Shown here piece by piece: positions 25,720 through 35,522 of a stretch of DNA of 64,000 bases. Source of the DNA: JBOHUC01 sp050733935 (lineage in GTDB: Bacteria > Eisenbacteria > RBG-16-71-46 > DASYSL01). A program made the translations under genes and the position numbers. Within the stretch, counting starts at the first letter, position 1; each line of letters opens with the position of its first letter. The notes beneath the pieces were generated by a model. The model saw only the letters and a program-made list of their open reading frames with translations, made no database searches and was not told the origin of the DNA. Location of the stretch: the NCBI GenBank assembly GCA_050733935.1, contig JBOHUC010000176.1, positions 1 through 64,000 on the forward strand, in the 5' to 3' direction.

Positions 25720-27114
25720 TCAGGCGCGCTTCCGTCGAAAGAAGAGCGCCCAGGTGATGGCCGCCGCCCCGATCCATCCAAGCCCGGTCAGGGCAACCAG
25801 GCGCGCGTTCTTGTCGAGCACGGATCCCGTGATCGCAAGGAGCTCGAGAGTGGCGAACGCGATCGCCGCCCCCACGAGCCACGACGGACCCCGATCGTCC
25901 GGCGCCACGCGCCGCCTCAGGAGCGGAAGCGCGAGTCCTGTGAGAGCGAAGAACACGCCGTCGACCACGACCACTCCGGTCGTCAGGACATCGGTGCGAT
26001 CGAGCCCGAGGCCGAGTGTCAATCCGACGGCGAGGAGGCCGAGCAGGAGGATCGCGGGAACCGGCGTCGCGAAGCGCGGGTGAAGCCGGGCGAAGGGGGC
26101 GAAGAACATCCCGTCCCGCGCCATGGCCCACGTCAGCCGGGGGCCCGTGAGAAACTGCGCGTTCAAAACACCGAACGCCGAGATCGCGACGGCAGCGGCC
26201 GCGATCCTGCGCCCGGGCCCGAGCGAGGGAACGGAGAAAGCGTCCGCCGCGAGCGCCTTCGCGTTCCGAACCCCCTCGAAGCCAAGCAGATCGAGATACG
26301 CCCAGTTCGCCGCCAGGTATCCCGCCACGACGACTCCCACCCCGAGGATGATCGCCCGCGGAACCACCCGCCGCGCGTCGACCACCTCCCCTGCCATCCA
26401 CAGGGCCTGCTGCCATCCGCCGTACGCGAAGAGCGTGAGCGTCACTCCCGAAAAGAGCGCCGCGAACGTGAGCGGAGTGGTCTCGCGCGGAAGCGGCGAT
26501 GCGGATGAAGCCGTCGGGGCCGTCGCACCGGGCTCGAAGACAAGGGCGAGGAGAACGAGAGCCGTAAGGGTGAGGAGCTTCACGACGACGGTCGCATCCT
26601 GGACCCGTGCCCCGTCGCGCACGCCGAGGATGTTCACGACGACGAGCAGGACCGTGAAGACGGTCGCGAGCGCGAGCACCCAGGCGGACGAAGGATCGGT
26701 GCCGTAGAGCGCCACACCGACGTTCTGCGCGCAAACGATGGCAATGATGGCGACCGCTCCCGCCTGGATCGCCGTGAGGTTGCAGAAGACGAACAGGAAC
26801 GCCGCGGGCCGTCCGTAGACATCGCGCAGCACGTGGTACTGGCCGCCCGCGAAGGGACGGAGCCGCCCGAGCTCGGCGAAGGTGAACGCGCCGAGCAAGG
26901 CGATGACGCCGCCGATCGTCCACGCGAGAAGGGCGGCGCCGGGGCCGCCCGTGGCGAGCGCTACGTCACGGGGCGTGAAGAAGATTCCCACGCCGATGAT
27001 GGCGCCCACGACGACGCAAATCGCGTCCCACAGGCTGAGGACGCGCGGGAGCTCGGAGGGCGGCCGCTCCGGTTGGAGCGACCGCCCGGGCTGCTGTTGC
27101 CGTTCGGGTGGCAT
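25720..27114 (-). CDS. APC-family amino acid permease
   Basis: 464 residues with about twelve to thirteen hydrophobic helices. The first helix carries VVGAIIGVGIFFTPRDVA, the glycine-rich substrate-site signature of the APC superfamily (G-x-G-I-F), and the second has FAELGRLRPFAGGQYHVLRDVYG, matching the conserved E-L-x-x-x-x-P-x-x-G-G-x-Y segment. There is no extra soluble domain. It should exchange or import amino acids at the inner membrane; the substrate is unassigned. It is convergent with the channel gene, 18 bases apart, and not linked to a catabolic gene. Confidence 0.85.
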   Translation of the reverse strand: MPPERQQQPGRSLQPERPPSELPRVLSLWDAICVVVGAIIGVGIFFTPRDVALATGGPGAALLAWTIGGVIALLGAFTFAELGRLRPFAGGQYHVLRDVYGRPAAFLFVFCNLTAIQAGAVAIIAIVCAQNVGVALYGTDPSSAWVLALATVFTVLLVVVNILGVRDGARVQDATVVVKLLTLTALVLLALVFEPGATAPTASSASPLPRETTPLTFAALFSGVTLTLFAYGGWQQALWMAGEVVDARRVVPRAIILGVGVVVAGYLAANWAYLDLLGFEGVRNAKALAADAFSVPSLGPGRRIAAAAVAISAFGVLNAQFLTGPRLTWAMARDGMFFAPFARLHPRFATPVPAILLLGLLAVGLTLGLGLDRTDVLTTGVVVVDGVFFALTGLALPLLRRRVAPDDRGPSWLVGAAIAFATLELLAITGSVLDKNARLVALTGLGWIGAAAITWALFFRRKRA

Positions 27115-27206
27115 GGGCCCGGAAGATATCGAAGGCTCTTCCGGACGTCCACCGAGACGCGATCTACCTCACGTGACCTGGCTCCGCCTCCGCTGCTTGC
27201 CCGGAC

Positions 27207-30200
27207 CTACCGGCTCAGCGTGAGCTTTCTCACGGCCGTCAGGTGGCGCTCGCTGACGAGCGATCGCACCTCGACGTGGGCGAAGTAGACTCCCGACTCG
27301 AGTCGCGCTCCACCATCGCTCCGCGCGGACCAGGCGGCCGCGTGGCTACCGGGCTCGCGGACTTCGTCCGTCACGGTCGCAACACGGCGCCCGCGGACGT
27401 CATAGACGACGATCGTCACCCGGCTCGGCTCCGGCAGGTCGAAACCGAACTGCGTCGTGCCGACGAACGGATTCGGACGGGCGGGCTGGATCGCAAACTC
27501 AGGACCGGCTGATGCGAGAGCGGCCGAAGACGCCGAGGTCAGCCTCAGTCCGCCGCGATCCGAGTGGATCTCGATCGACCCTCCGCCCAGCACCGTGGAC
27601 GCGTCCGAGTCGTCCGGTTGTCCGTTCTGGTTGTCGTAGACGACGCCCCCGGACACCCGGTCCCAGATCTTCATGCGCAGCTTGTCCGGCTTCCCGCCGC
27701 CCTGGATACTTCCGTCGATCGCGGTGAGAAGGAAGTCGTAGCTTCCTCCCCCGTTGATCGTCCCCGCGCCGCGGTATTGAGCCTTCGCCCCGGCGACCAC
27801 GAGCCACTCGTAGGCGCTGCTGTGGAAGTTGAGGCCGGCGGTCTTGAACTGGAACTCCGTTTCCCCCGTCGGCACTCTCGATCCGCGGTGGTACTTGGAC
27901 ACGAAGCCGAAGTTCGCCTTCCCTTCGAGGGCAGGATTCGGCCGGTAGGCTCCTGGCGGCGAGTAGATCCACCCTCCACCGGTGACGAATCCGGCGTTCG
28001 GGTCGTACACGATGACGGTCCAATCGAAGCCTTCCGGCGTTTGCGAGGCCGTCACGGAGTTCCCGCACGCGTCGTCGACGATGAGCTTGACCTGGTACAC
28101 ACCGGGCGTGGTCAGCACGTAGGTCGTCATGATCGCCCCGCCGAGGCCGATCGGGCCGGCCGGGACGACGATCGAGTCGAACTGCCAGCGCGCGCTCTGG
28201 AGACCGCAATTGTCACCGGCGTTCCCCGTGAACGTCAGGGGCGTCCCTGCGGCAACGACCGTTCCGCTCGGCGGGGCCGTGATCGCAGCGGTCGGAGGCG
28301 TGACATCGACCACCGTGATCGTCTGGCTCACCGTTCCGGACTGATTCCCCGAGCAGTCTCTCGCTCTCCAGGTCTTCGTGCGGACGTAGGACCCGGCGCA
28401 GCTTCCCGGCGAGGTCACGTCACTGACTTCGATGACCTGAGGATTCGAATCGCAGCCATCGCTCGCCGTCGGCGGCGCAAACACGGGAGCGGAAGGACAC
28501 GAGATCGTCGCGTCCGCGCCGGCGGAGCCGATCGTTGGCGGGGTTGAATCGATCACGGTGACGGTCTGGCTCACGGACTCGGAGCTGTTTCCGTGCGCGT
28601 CGACAGCTTTCCAGGTCTTCGTACGGACGTAGCTTCCCGGGCAGCTACCGGGAGTGGTGACGTCGCTGACTTCGACGACTTCGGGGTTCGCGTCACACGC
28701 GTCGGACGCGCTCGGAACCGGGAACGCCGGCATGTTCGGACATTCGATCGTCGCGGATGCCGCAGGAGCGCCGATCGTCGGCGGCGTCGTATCGACAACG
28801 TGCACGGTCCGGGTCGTCGAGCCGGAGTTGCCGCTCGGGTCCGTGGCCGCATAGGTCAGCACATAGTCACCGACCGTGTTGACGTCGACCGTGCCCGAGA
28901 CCGACACCGACAGCGCACCGGCACAGGCGTCCGCCGCGGTCGCACCGGGATCGGTAAAGGCTGCGCCGTGGCATTCGAGCGTCACGTCGCCGGGGCCCGA
29001 GAGCGTCACGACCGGGTTCGTCGTGTCGACCACATGGATGGTCCGGGTCGTCGAGCCGGAGTTGGCGCTCGGATCCGTAGCCGAGTAGGTCAGCACATAG
29101 TCACCGACCGTGTTCACGTCGACCGCGCCCGAGACCGAGACGGAAAGCGCACCGGCACAGGCGTCCGCCGCCGTTGCGCCCGGATCCGCAAACGCGGGAC
29201 CGTGGCACTCGAGCGTCACGTCGGCCGGCCCGGAGAGCGTCACGACCGGGTTCGTCGTGTCGACGACGTGCACGGTCCGGGTCGCCGAGCCGGAGTTACC
29301 GCTCGGATCCGTAGCCGTGTAGGTGAGCACATAGTCGCCGACCGTATTCACGTCCACCGAGCCCGAAACCGAAACCGAAAGCGCACCGGCACAGGCATCG
29401 GCGGCCGAGGCGCCTGGATCCGCAAACGCCGGGCCATGGCACTCGAGAGTCACATCGGCCGGACCGGAAAGCGTCACGACCGGGTTCGTCGTATCGACGA
29501 CGTGCACGGTCCGGGTCGTCGAGCCGGAGTTCCCGCTCGGATCCGTCGCCGTGTAGATGAGCACATGGTCACCGACCGTATTCACGTCGACCGAGCCCGA
29601 TACCGACACCGAAAGCGCACCGGCGCACGCGTCGCTCGCGGAAGCTCCTGGATCCGCGAACGCCGGGCCGTGGCACTCGAGCGTCACGTCGGCGGGGCCC
29701 GAGAGCGTCACGACCGGGTTCGTCGTGTCCACCACGTTTACGGTCCGACTCGCCGTCCCCACGTTTCCGCTCGCGTCGGTGGCCGTATACGTCAGCGTGT
29801 AACTTCCGACGACGTTCACGTCGACGCCGCCCGAGGCGGGCACGGCTCCACCGCCCGGACAATTGTCCGAAGACGTCGCGCCCGGATCGGTGAAGCTCGT
29901 GTGGCACTCGACGGTGATCGGGTTCGGGCCAACCAGCGTAACCACGGGGGCCTGGTTGTCGAGGACAGTCACCGTGAAGGAGCAGCTCGCGGATCCGCAG
30001 GCATTGGTCGCCGTAACGGTGACGGTCGTGACCCCCACGGGGAACACCGTTCCCGGATTCTTCGAGTACGTGATCGCAGGAGCGGGATTCCCGGTGGCGG
30101 TCGCGGCGAAGTTCACGACGGCGGAGCAGAGCCCCGGATCGGCGTTGACCGTGATGTTGGGCGGACAGCTGATGCCAGCCGGCGTGCAGACGACAGCGAC

Positions 30201-30974
30201 GGTCGGCTGGCCCCCATCAGGAGTGCCGAACGAGCTTCCCGAACAGTTCGTGTTCGTTCTCGCGACCCCGTTCCAGGGGAACGGCGAGCCCGCAGTGCTC
30301 CCGGGCGCCGTCGCCGTGATGCGGATCTGAATGCTCTCGTCCGGGTCGAGCCGGTCGCCGTTCGAATTCGCGGTAGCCGTGACGAGCTGCCCGACGCGTA
30401 CCACGCTCCACGAGTGGGTCGTCGAACCCGGAACGATCGTCGGGCTGCCGGAGGGGGTGAACTGCGGCGGAATCGTGATCGTGATGCATCCCATCTGATT
30501 CCCACCGCCCGTGCTCGTGTTGTTCGCGGTGAGAACGAAACTCTGGGTCACGCCGACTCCGACGGAGGGCGGCGTAATGGAGAGCGTCCACATCGTGGCA
30601 TCGGTGAAGAAGCACTCGGCCTGAAGGCCCGAGGTTGTTCCGTAGGCTGTCGCCCGGAGTGTCATCGCCGGGCAGTAGCAGACTTCCCAGGACGTCACGA
30701 AGTTTCCCATCTCGTCCGCGACGACCGTCCACGACTCAACGGGGGCGGCGCTCGGCGTCACCTCGATCTGGACGAACTCGCTGGGGGCAAAACCCGATCC
30801 CGTGAATACGGCGGTCGTTCCCGGCGCATAGTCGAGCTTGTCGCTCACGAGGGTTTGCGCTTGCGATTCGATCGCGCCAAGCGCGAGAGCGAACACAACC
30901 GTGAGGGCTAGGGCGAACGGAGGGGCAACGTGCGGTCGGCGCACGCACAAAACACTCGGGAAGGGACGACCCAT
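27207..30974 (-). CDS. Giant Ig-repeat (DUF5011/HYR-like) exoprotein with sorting tail
   Basis: 1255 residues from ATG 30974 (GGAG 8 bases upstream; the longer frame lacks a site). A signal peptide spans about 1-39. An N-terminal domain begins LVSDKLDYAPGTTAVFTG, followed by a conserved-repeat-type domain and an HYR-like unit (CPPNITVNADPGLC). Then come five to six Ig-like repeats of 78 residues, each with VTLSGPADVTLECHG, FADPGA, ADACAGALSVSVSG and YVLTYTATDPSGNSG, two further Cys-paired units and a PKD-like domain. The end has RPNPFVGTTQF, DVRGRRVATV, SGVYFAHVEV and a basic tail. An adhesin or surface scaffold is likely. Confidence 0.85.
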   Translation of the reverse strand: MGRPFPSVLCVRRPHVAPPFALALTVVFALALGAIESQAQTLVSDKLDYAPGTTAVFTGSGFAPSEFVQIEVTPSAAPVESWTVVADEMGNFVTSWEVCYCPAMTLRATAYGTTSGLQAECFFTDATMWTLSITPPSVGVGVTQSFVLTANNTSTGGGNQMGCITITIPPQFTPSGSPTIVPGSTTHSWSVVRVGQLVTATANSNGDRLDPDESIQIRITATAPGSTAGSPFPWNGVARTNTNCSGSSFGTPDGGQPTVAVVCTPAGISCPPNITVNADPGLCSAVVNFAATATGNPAPAITYSKNPGTVFPVGVTTVTVTATNACGSASCSFTVTVLDNQAPVVTLVGPNPITVECHTSFTDPGATSSDNCPGGGAVPASGGVDVNVVGSYTLTYTATDASGNVGTASRTVNVVDTTNPVVTLSGPADVTLECHGPAFADPGASASDACAGALSVSVSGSVDVNTVGDHVLIYTATDPSGNSGSTTRTVHVVDTTNPVVTLSGPADVTLECHGPAFADPGASAADACAGALSVSVSGSVDVNTVGDYVLTYTATDPSGNSGSATRTVHVVDTTNPVVTLSGPADVTLECHGPAFADPGATAADACAGALSVSVSGAVDVNTVGDYVLTYSATDPSANSGSTTRTIHVVDTTNPVVTLSGPGDVTLECHGAAFTDPGATAADACAGALSVSVSGTVDVNTVGDYVLTYAATDPSGNSGSTTRTVHVVDTTPPTIGAPAASATIECPNMPAFPVPSASDACDANPEVVEVSDVTTPGSCPGSYVRTKTWKAVDAHGNSSESVSQTVTVIDSTPPTIGSAGADATISCPSAPVFAPPTASDGCDSNPQVIEVSDVTSPGSCAGSYVRTKTWRARDCSGNQSGTVSQTITVVDVTPPTAAITAPPSGTVVAAGTPLTFTGNAGDNCGLQSARWQFDSIVVPAGPIGLGGAIMTTYVLTTPGVYQVKLIVDDACGNSVTASQTPEGFDWTVIVYDPNAGFVTGGGWIYSPPGAYRPNPALEGKANFGFVSKYHRGSRVPTGETEFQFKTAGLNFHSSAYEWLVVAGAKAQYRGAGTINGGGSYDFLLTAIDGSIQGGGKPDKLRMKIWDRVSGGVVYDNQNGQPDDSDASTVLGGGSIEIHSDRGGLRLTSASSAALASAGPEFAIQPARPNPFVGTTQFGFDLPEPSRVTIVVYDVRGRRVATVTDEVREPGSHAAAWSARSDGGARLESGVYFAHVEVRSLVSERHLTAVRKLTLSR
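28778..29713. repeat. Nearly identical 234-bp coding repeat array
   Basis: Four full units in phase at 28778, 29012, 29246 and 29480, each coding one 78-residue Ig repeat. Boundaries can be set by the recurring ACCGGG-TTCGTCGT segment at 29011, 29245, 29479 and 29713. The DNA, not just the protein, is almost the same between units, which points to recent duplication or gene conversion. Confidence 0.85.
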
Positions 30975-31295
30975 GGGCCGGACTCCGTCGTTTCGAGCCG
31001 GTCCCTGGCGCTTTGGGGTAAGCCGTGTGCCTCCGTCCCGCAGGAAGGCGGAACTCAGGGAGAAACAGTGTTCGCACGCTTCGTGCCGAATCTGTGAAAT
31101 CGCTTCATCTGACGAGGCCAAATCATTTAGATGAATCGCGTTGCGAACTCTGGCAGGAGCTGCGATACGGCCCGGGGGCTGGCCTCCAAATGGGGTCGAT
31201 CGCGAGTCCACACCCAGTCCCCGGGTGAATTACCCCACGGATCCCCGCCACACGTGGCACCGGGATTCCCTCGCCGCTGCTACCCTGTCGAGGCG
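30975..31295. other. 321-base divergent intergenic region
   Basis: It lies between the start of the giant exoprotein and that of the DUF5996 gene. No open frame with a ribosome-binding site, no hairpin and no clear promoter boxes were recognised. A local AT-richer stretch near 31095-31135 could hold a promoter. Confidence 0.4.
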
Positions 31296-32252
31296 ATGGA
31301 CACCCGCACTCAGACCCCGTCGGAAACGTGGCCTCGACTTCCGCTCGAAGAGTGGCAGGACACTCTCGCCACGCTGCATCGCTGGCTTCAAATGGCGGGC
31401 AAGACGCGCCTCGCACTCTCGCCGGCCGAGAATCACTGGTGGCACGTCGCGCAGTACGTCACGGCGCGCGGGCTCACCACCTCCCCGATGCCGGCCGGCG
31501 ATCGCACGCTCGAGATCGAGTTCGACTTCATCGGGCACCGGCTCGAGGCCCGCACATCCGACGGCGCGGTGAGCGACCTGCCGCTCGAGCCTCTGAGCGT
31601 CGCGGAGTTCTACGGGCGCTACCTCGAGATGCTCCGTTCCTTCGACGTCGAGGTGCGCATGCACCCGGTGCCTTCCGAGATCGCGAACGCCGCTCCGTTC
31701 CCATCGGATCGGACGCACGCGTCCTACGACCGGGACGCGGTCCAACGCTGCTTCCGAGTTCTGGTTCAGGCGGACCGCGTGTTCAAGGACTTCCGCGGGC
31801 GCTTCATCGGCAAGTGCAGTCCGGTTCATTTCTGGTGGGGCTCGTTCGATCTCGCATGTACGCGCTTCTCCGGCCGGCGCGCGCCATTGCATCCGGGCGG
31901 GATCGTCGGGCTCCCGGATCGCGTCACGCGCGAGGCCTACTCGCACGAGTGCATCAGCGCAGGGTTCTGGCCCGGAACTCCGGATGCGCCGATTCGCGAG
32001 CCCATCTTCTATGCGTACGCGTACCCCGAGCCTCCGGGATGCAGTACCGCGACCGTCCGGCCGGCACCCGCCGAGTACCATCCGGTCCTGCGCGAATGGA
32101 CACTGCCCTACGAGGCGGTTCGCCGATCGAGCGATCCGGACGGAATGCTGCTCGAGTTCTTGCAGAGCACCTACGAGACCGCGGCCGACCTGGGGGAGTG
32201 GAACCGTTCCGAGCTCGAACGCTCGGCGTCGACGGGCGCTCCCGAGGCCTGA
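31296..32252 (+). CDS. DUF5996-family protein
   Basis: 318 residues from ATG 31296 (GAGG just upstream). Matches the DUF5996 pattern: WPRLPLEEWQDTLATLHRW at the start, SPAENHWWHVAQYVTARGL, an IEFDFIGHRL strand, then FKDFRGRFIGKCSPVHFWWGSFDLA and RVTREAYSHECISAGFWPG. It has no signal peptide or membrane span. The activity of the family is unknown; the many conserved His, Trp and Cys suggest an enzyme or metal binder, which is inference. It is convergent with the next gene, with only one base between stops. Confidence 0.85.
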   Translation: MDTRTQTPSETWPRLPLEEWQDTLATLHRWLQMAGKTRLALSPAENHWWHVAQYVTARGLTTSPMPAGDRTLEIEFDFIGHRLEARTSDGAVSDLPLEPLSVAEFYGRYLEMLRSFDVEVRMHPVPSEIANAAPFPSDRTHASYDRDAVQRCFRVLVQADRVFKDFRGRFIGKCSPVHFWWGSFDLACTRFSGRRAPLHPGGIVGLPDRVTREAYSHECISAGFWPGTPDAPIREPIFYAYAYPEPPGCSTATVRPAPAEYHPVLREWTLPYEAVRRSSDPDGMLLEFLQSTYETAADLGEWNRSELERSASTGAPEA

Positions 32253-32253
32253 C

Positions 32254-32706
32254 CTACCGGGCGGGCGGCGGCAAGCGGAAGAGCCAGATCACAACCCAAA
32301 TGAGCGCGGGCAGAGCCTCCACGACGAGCGAGAACGCCGTCCCGAGCACGAAGAGCCCGGGTCCAATCCAGTACCGGCCCAGCGCAGGCGGGACGACCAA
32401 TCGGAGTGGCAGCTCGACGATCCAGCCCAGTGTGTAGCTCATGTTGATCACGAGGATCACGATCGGCGCCGCGAACAGCGCCATCGGCTCGATTGCGTCC
32501 TCCCCCGGCTGGAGGTGCCCGGAACTCGTGATCGCGATGAAGTAGACGATGAAACAGGCGAGCCCCCAAACACCCACGAGGATGTTGTAGGGGATCCGCC
32601 GAATCTCCCACCACAGGATGATCTGCCACCATCGGACATCCGGCTTGCGGGGTCCGAACATCCATTCGAAGGGGGCGGGAAGCGACGCTGGAAGCATCGC
32701 CGCCAC
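32254..32706 (-). CDS. Small four-helix membrane protein, family not recognised
   Basis: 150 residues from GTG 32706, or 147 from ATG 32697. After a short amphipathic start (PFEWMFGPRKPDVRWWQI) there are hydrophobic helices at about 38-60, 74-95 and 110-142, the last long enough to fold as two. Pro and Trp are common near the helix ends. No catalytic motif is visible. Divergent from the cytochrome gene 90 bases away. Function unknown. Confidence 0.65.
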   Translation of the reverse strand: MAAMLPASLPAPFEWMFGPRKPDVRWWQIILWWEIRRIPYNILVGVWGLACFIVYFIAITSSGHLQPGEDAIEPMALFAAPIVILVINMSYTLGWIVELPLRLVVPPALGRYWIGPGLFVLGTAFSLVVEALPALIWVVIWLFRLPPPAR

Positions 32707-32795
32707 TGTAGCGGCTCGACGGGACTTGCCGCATCGTCTAATCTCCCCGGACTTCGTGTCGTCCCTTCGGCCGTTTTCACCAGGAGACAGATTCC

Positions 32796-33728
32796 ATGGT
32801 CCGTCTGCTTCTCACCGTTCTCGTCGTCCTCGTTGCGATCGTCGCTGGAATCGTTGGTTGGGTCTACTTCGGCACGGAGTCAGGAGCGAAGCGCACCTAT
32901 GATCTCGCGACCGCCGCTCCGGCCATTCCCTCCGACTCGGCCTCCATCGAGCGTGGAAAGCACATGGCCCACGCGATCGCCGCGTGCGCCTTCTGTCACG
33001 GCGCCAATCTGGCGGGGCAGGTGTACATGGACGAGCAGCCGATCGCCCGGCTCGTTCCCGCGAACCTGACGGGCGGACGCGGCGGTGTCGCGGCTTCGAT
33101 GACGGATGAGGGCTGGGTGAATGCGATCCGCCACGGGGTGGGCCGCGACAAGCAGACGCTCCTCATGATGCCTTCGGAGGTGTACCAGGCAATGGCCGAC
33201 GACGACCTCGGAGCGCTCATCGCCTACCTCAGGAGCCTGCCCCCCGTCGACAACGAGCTCCCTCAGAGCCAGCTCTATCCCGTGGGACGTGCGCTCGTGG
33301 CGTTCGGCCAGGCGCCGTTCTTCACGGCCGAGCACGTCGACCATGACATGAAGCCGCCGGCCACGGTCGAGCGGGGCGTCAACGCGCAGTTCGGCTATTA
33401 CCTCGCGCGCATGGGCGGCTGCGTTGGCTGTCACGGCAACGATCTCGCGGGTCGCCGCGTCCCCGGCACACCGGAGGAGATTCCCGCGGCGGCGAACATC
33501 ACGCGCACGGGGATCGGACACTACAAGGAGGAGGACTTCATTCGCGCGCTTCACGAAGGCAAGCGCCCGGGCGGAGCCCCGATCAACCCGTTCATGCCGC
33601 TCACCTCGACCGCGCAGCTCACGGACGACGAGATCCGGGCCATCTTCGCCTACCTGAGGAGCATTCCGCCGCGCGACTTCGGTCAGAACACGTCGCCGCA
33701 TGCGGTCCCGCCCGGAAGCGGGTCCTGA
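32796..33728 (+). CDS. Membrane-anchored dihaem cytochrome c
   Basis: 310 residues, AGGAGA site 9 bases before the ATG. An uncleaved or signal helix spans 2-25. Two C-x-x-C-H haem sites are at 64-68 (CAFCH) and 209-213 (CVGCH), each followed by a G-x-N/D-L-A-G stretch and, later, candidate methionine ligands (LMMPSEVY, NPFMPLTS). The two halves are alike, each a class I cytochrome c fold. This layout is that of gluconate- or alcohol-dehydrogenase-type electron-transfer subunits and relatives; no dehydrogenase is adjacent, so the donor is unknown. It acts on the outer face of the inner membrane. Confidence 0.9.
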   Translation: MVRLLLTVLVVLVAIVAGIVGWVYFGTESGAKRTYDLATAAPAIPSDSASIERGKHMAHAIAACAFCHGANLAGQVYMDEQPIARLVPANLTGGRGGVAASMTDEGWVNAIRHGVGRDKQTLLMMPSEVYQAMADDDLGALIAYLRSLPPVDNELPQSQLYPVGRALVAFGQAPFFTAEHVDHDMKPPATVERGVNAQFGYYLARMGGCVGCHGNDLAGRRVPGTPEEIPAAANITRTGIGHYKEEDFIRALHEGKRPGGAPINPFMPLTSTAQLTDDEIRAIFAYLRSIPPRDFGQNTSPHAVPPGSGS

Positions 33729-33740
33729 GGTTGCGCGAAG

Positions 33741-34712
33741 CTAGCGCGTGAGGACGATCTTTCCGATCGTTCCGCGGCTCTCGATGAGCCGATGCGCCTC
33801 GGCGGCCTCGGCGAGTGGCAGCGCGCGATGGATCCTGAACCGAAGCGATCCATCCGCGGCCCATTCGACGAGGTTCCGCCGGGCCTCCGCAGTGGCAGCC
33901 GGATCGTGTTGCTCGTCGAGACCGAACGCGCCGACCTTGAGCGATCGCGCGTAGAGAGCGTTGGGATCGACCGGGGCCGGAAACCCTCCCGCGTCCCCGA
34001 AGTGAACGAGCTCGCCGAACGGGGCGAGCATCGCGAGGCTCGCCGCCTGCGTGGGCAACCCGACGGAATCCAGAACGACATCGACGCCGCGTCCGTCCGT
34101 GAGCGCGCTCACACGCTCGACCAGGTCTTCGCCGTAGAGGAGCGGCTCGCCTCCCGCTTCGCGCACGGCTTCGGCCTTCGCCTCGCTCGACACGGTGCCA
34201 AGAACGCGCGCGCCGACCCTCCGCCCAAGCTGGACCGCGAGCAATCCCACTCCGCCTGGCGCCGCATGAATGAGCACGACCTGTTCCGGACGAATGCGCG
34301 CGGCGCGACGGACGAGGAGATACGCGGTCAGCCCCTGCTGCGGGATCGCCGCGGCCGTCACCATGTCGAGTCCGTTCGGCAGCGGAAGAAGTGCCGCGAC
34401 CGAGCACGTGGCGAACTCGGCATACGTGCCGCTCCCGTCGGGCGGCGGTGCATGAATCGCAACGCGTCGGCCGCGCCACGACGCGTCGACGCCGGGTCCG
34501 GTCTCGACCACGATGCCCGCGCCCTCGCTCCCCAGGATGCACGGCACAGGCGTGGGCCCGTAGCGCGCACGACGGCGCTCCGTGTCCGCGAAATTCACGC
34601 CGCGGGCATGGATCTCGACCCGGACCTGGCCCGCCTTCGGCGCCGGCACCGCAACGTCTTCGAGCACGAGCACTTCCGGTCCTCCGGTGGCGTGCATCAC
34701 GATGGCGCGCAT
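33741..34712 (-). CDS. Quinone oxidoreductase (medium-chain reductase family)
   Basis: 323 residues, full length for the QOR/zeta-crystallin group. The N-terminal GroES-like domain has VLEDVAVPAPKAGQVRVEIHARGVNFAD and CILGSEGAGIV; the zinc ligands of true alcohol dehydrogenases are absent. The Rossmann motif is IHAAPGGVGLLAVQLGRRVG (about 148-167), the AxxGGVG form that binds NADPH. It probably reduces quinones or enals in the cytoplasm. It is convergent with the cytochrome gene and divergent from the lipoprotein pair, and not in an evident pathway. Confidence 0.88.
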   Translation of the reverse strand: MRAIVMHATGGPEVLVLEDVAVPAPKAGQVRVEIHARGVNFADTERRRARYGPTPVPCILGSEGAGIVVETGPGVDASWRGRRVAIHAPPPDGSGTYAEFATCSVAALLPLPNGLDMVTAAAIPQQGLTAYLLVRRAARIRPEQVVLIHAAPGGVGLLAVQLGRRVGARVLGTVSSEAKAEAVREAGGEPLLYGEDLVERVSALTDGRGVDVVLDSVGLPTQAASLAMLAPFGELVHFGDAGGFPAPVDPNALYARSLKVGAFGLDEQHDPAATAEARRNLVEWAADGSLRFRIHRALPLAEAAEAHRLIESRGTIGKIVLTR

Positions 34713-34742
34713 GGCCGGGAGGCTATGCTAGATTTGCCTCCT

Positions 34743-35522
34743 ATGAAATTGATTCGTGGCCTCCTTGCGGGACTGCTCGCGCTGGCGCCGCTCGTCACCG
34801 GTTGCGCGCCCTCCGAACAGGAAACCGAGTTCCTCGCCCGGAAGGCGTTTCTCCTGCGACAGAACCAGGGCATCCGCGAGCTCATCGGCGAGGCCGAGCG
34901 CGGCTCACTCGTGCCGGCCGATCGCTTCATGGTGGGGATCAGCGACACCGTGGTCGCCGAGATCCTCCGCTCCCAGCTCCCGCTCGAGCGCCCGCTCGGA
35001 AAACAGTTCGTCGTTCACTTCGAGCGTGCGAACGTGAGCTTCAGGGACAAGTTCGGCGTCATCACGATCGAAGGGAACGTCAATCGCATCAAGACTCCGG
35101 ATCGGAAGACCGCGGTGCGCGTCCACGGCGGCCTCGGGAGCGTGGTGATCGATCCCAAGACGGGCATGCTCAACGTGGAGATCGCCATCGATCGGGTCGA
35201 GCTCCTGCAGGCCGGCATTCTCGAGCAAATCCTCGGGGCGGGCGGGAAACGATTCGTCGCGCAGAAGGGTCGCGAGCTCTTGAAGGACGCCCTCCCTACG
35301 CTCACCGTTCCCGTCGCGCTCGCGCGCGATCTCAAGGTTCCAGCGCTCGATGCCGGTGCTGTTCAGCTCGACTCGCTCGTCGTGCCCCTCGACCTGTCCG
35401 TCGAGCGCGTCCTCGCGGCGGGCGGCAAGCTCTGGCTCACGCTCCACGCGGAGGTTGGCGAGGTCCGCGGCGGCGAAGAGGGAGTCGGGGTCGCCGTCGG
35501 CAAGAAGAAGGGCACGAAATGA
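34743..35522 (+). CDS. Lipoprotein of unknown family, first of a tandem pair
   Basis: 259 residues from ATG 34743; an in-frame ATG at 34725 sits too close to its GGGAGG. The signal peptide ends in a lipobox, LVTGC (Cys20). The mature part opens with a charged helix (EQETEFLARKAFLLRQNQGIRELIGEAE) and then PADRFMVGISDTVVAEILRSQLP, followed by long amphipathic strands (FVVHFERANVSFRDKFGVITIEG). The next gene shows the same order, so both are probably paralogues with a shared fold, perhaps of the tubular lipid-binding kind (inference). Its stop overlaps the next start (ATGA). Confidence 0.75.
   Translation: MKLIRGLLAGLLALAPLVTGCAPSEQETEFLARKAFLLRQNQGIRELIGEAERGSLVPADRFMVGISDTVVAEILRSQLPLERPLGKQFVVHFERANVSFRDKFGVITIEGNVNRIKTPDRKTAVRVHGGLGSVVIDPKTGMLNVEIAIDRVELLQAGILEQILGAGGKRFVAQKGRELLKDALPTLTVPVALARDLKVPALDAGAVQLDSLVVPLDLSVERVLAAGGKLWLTLHAEVGEVRGGEEGVGVAVGKKKGTK

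Noticed and set aside
28778..29713. CRISPR array
   Set aside because: Units are 234 bases with no unique spacers and are an open coding frame.
28593..30911. A 772-codon plus-strand frame opposite the giant Ig-repeat gene
   Set aside because: It is repetitive Arg/Asp/His-rich text produced by the reverse of the repeat units; no ribosome-binding site or known motif.
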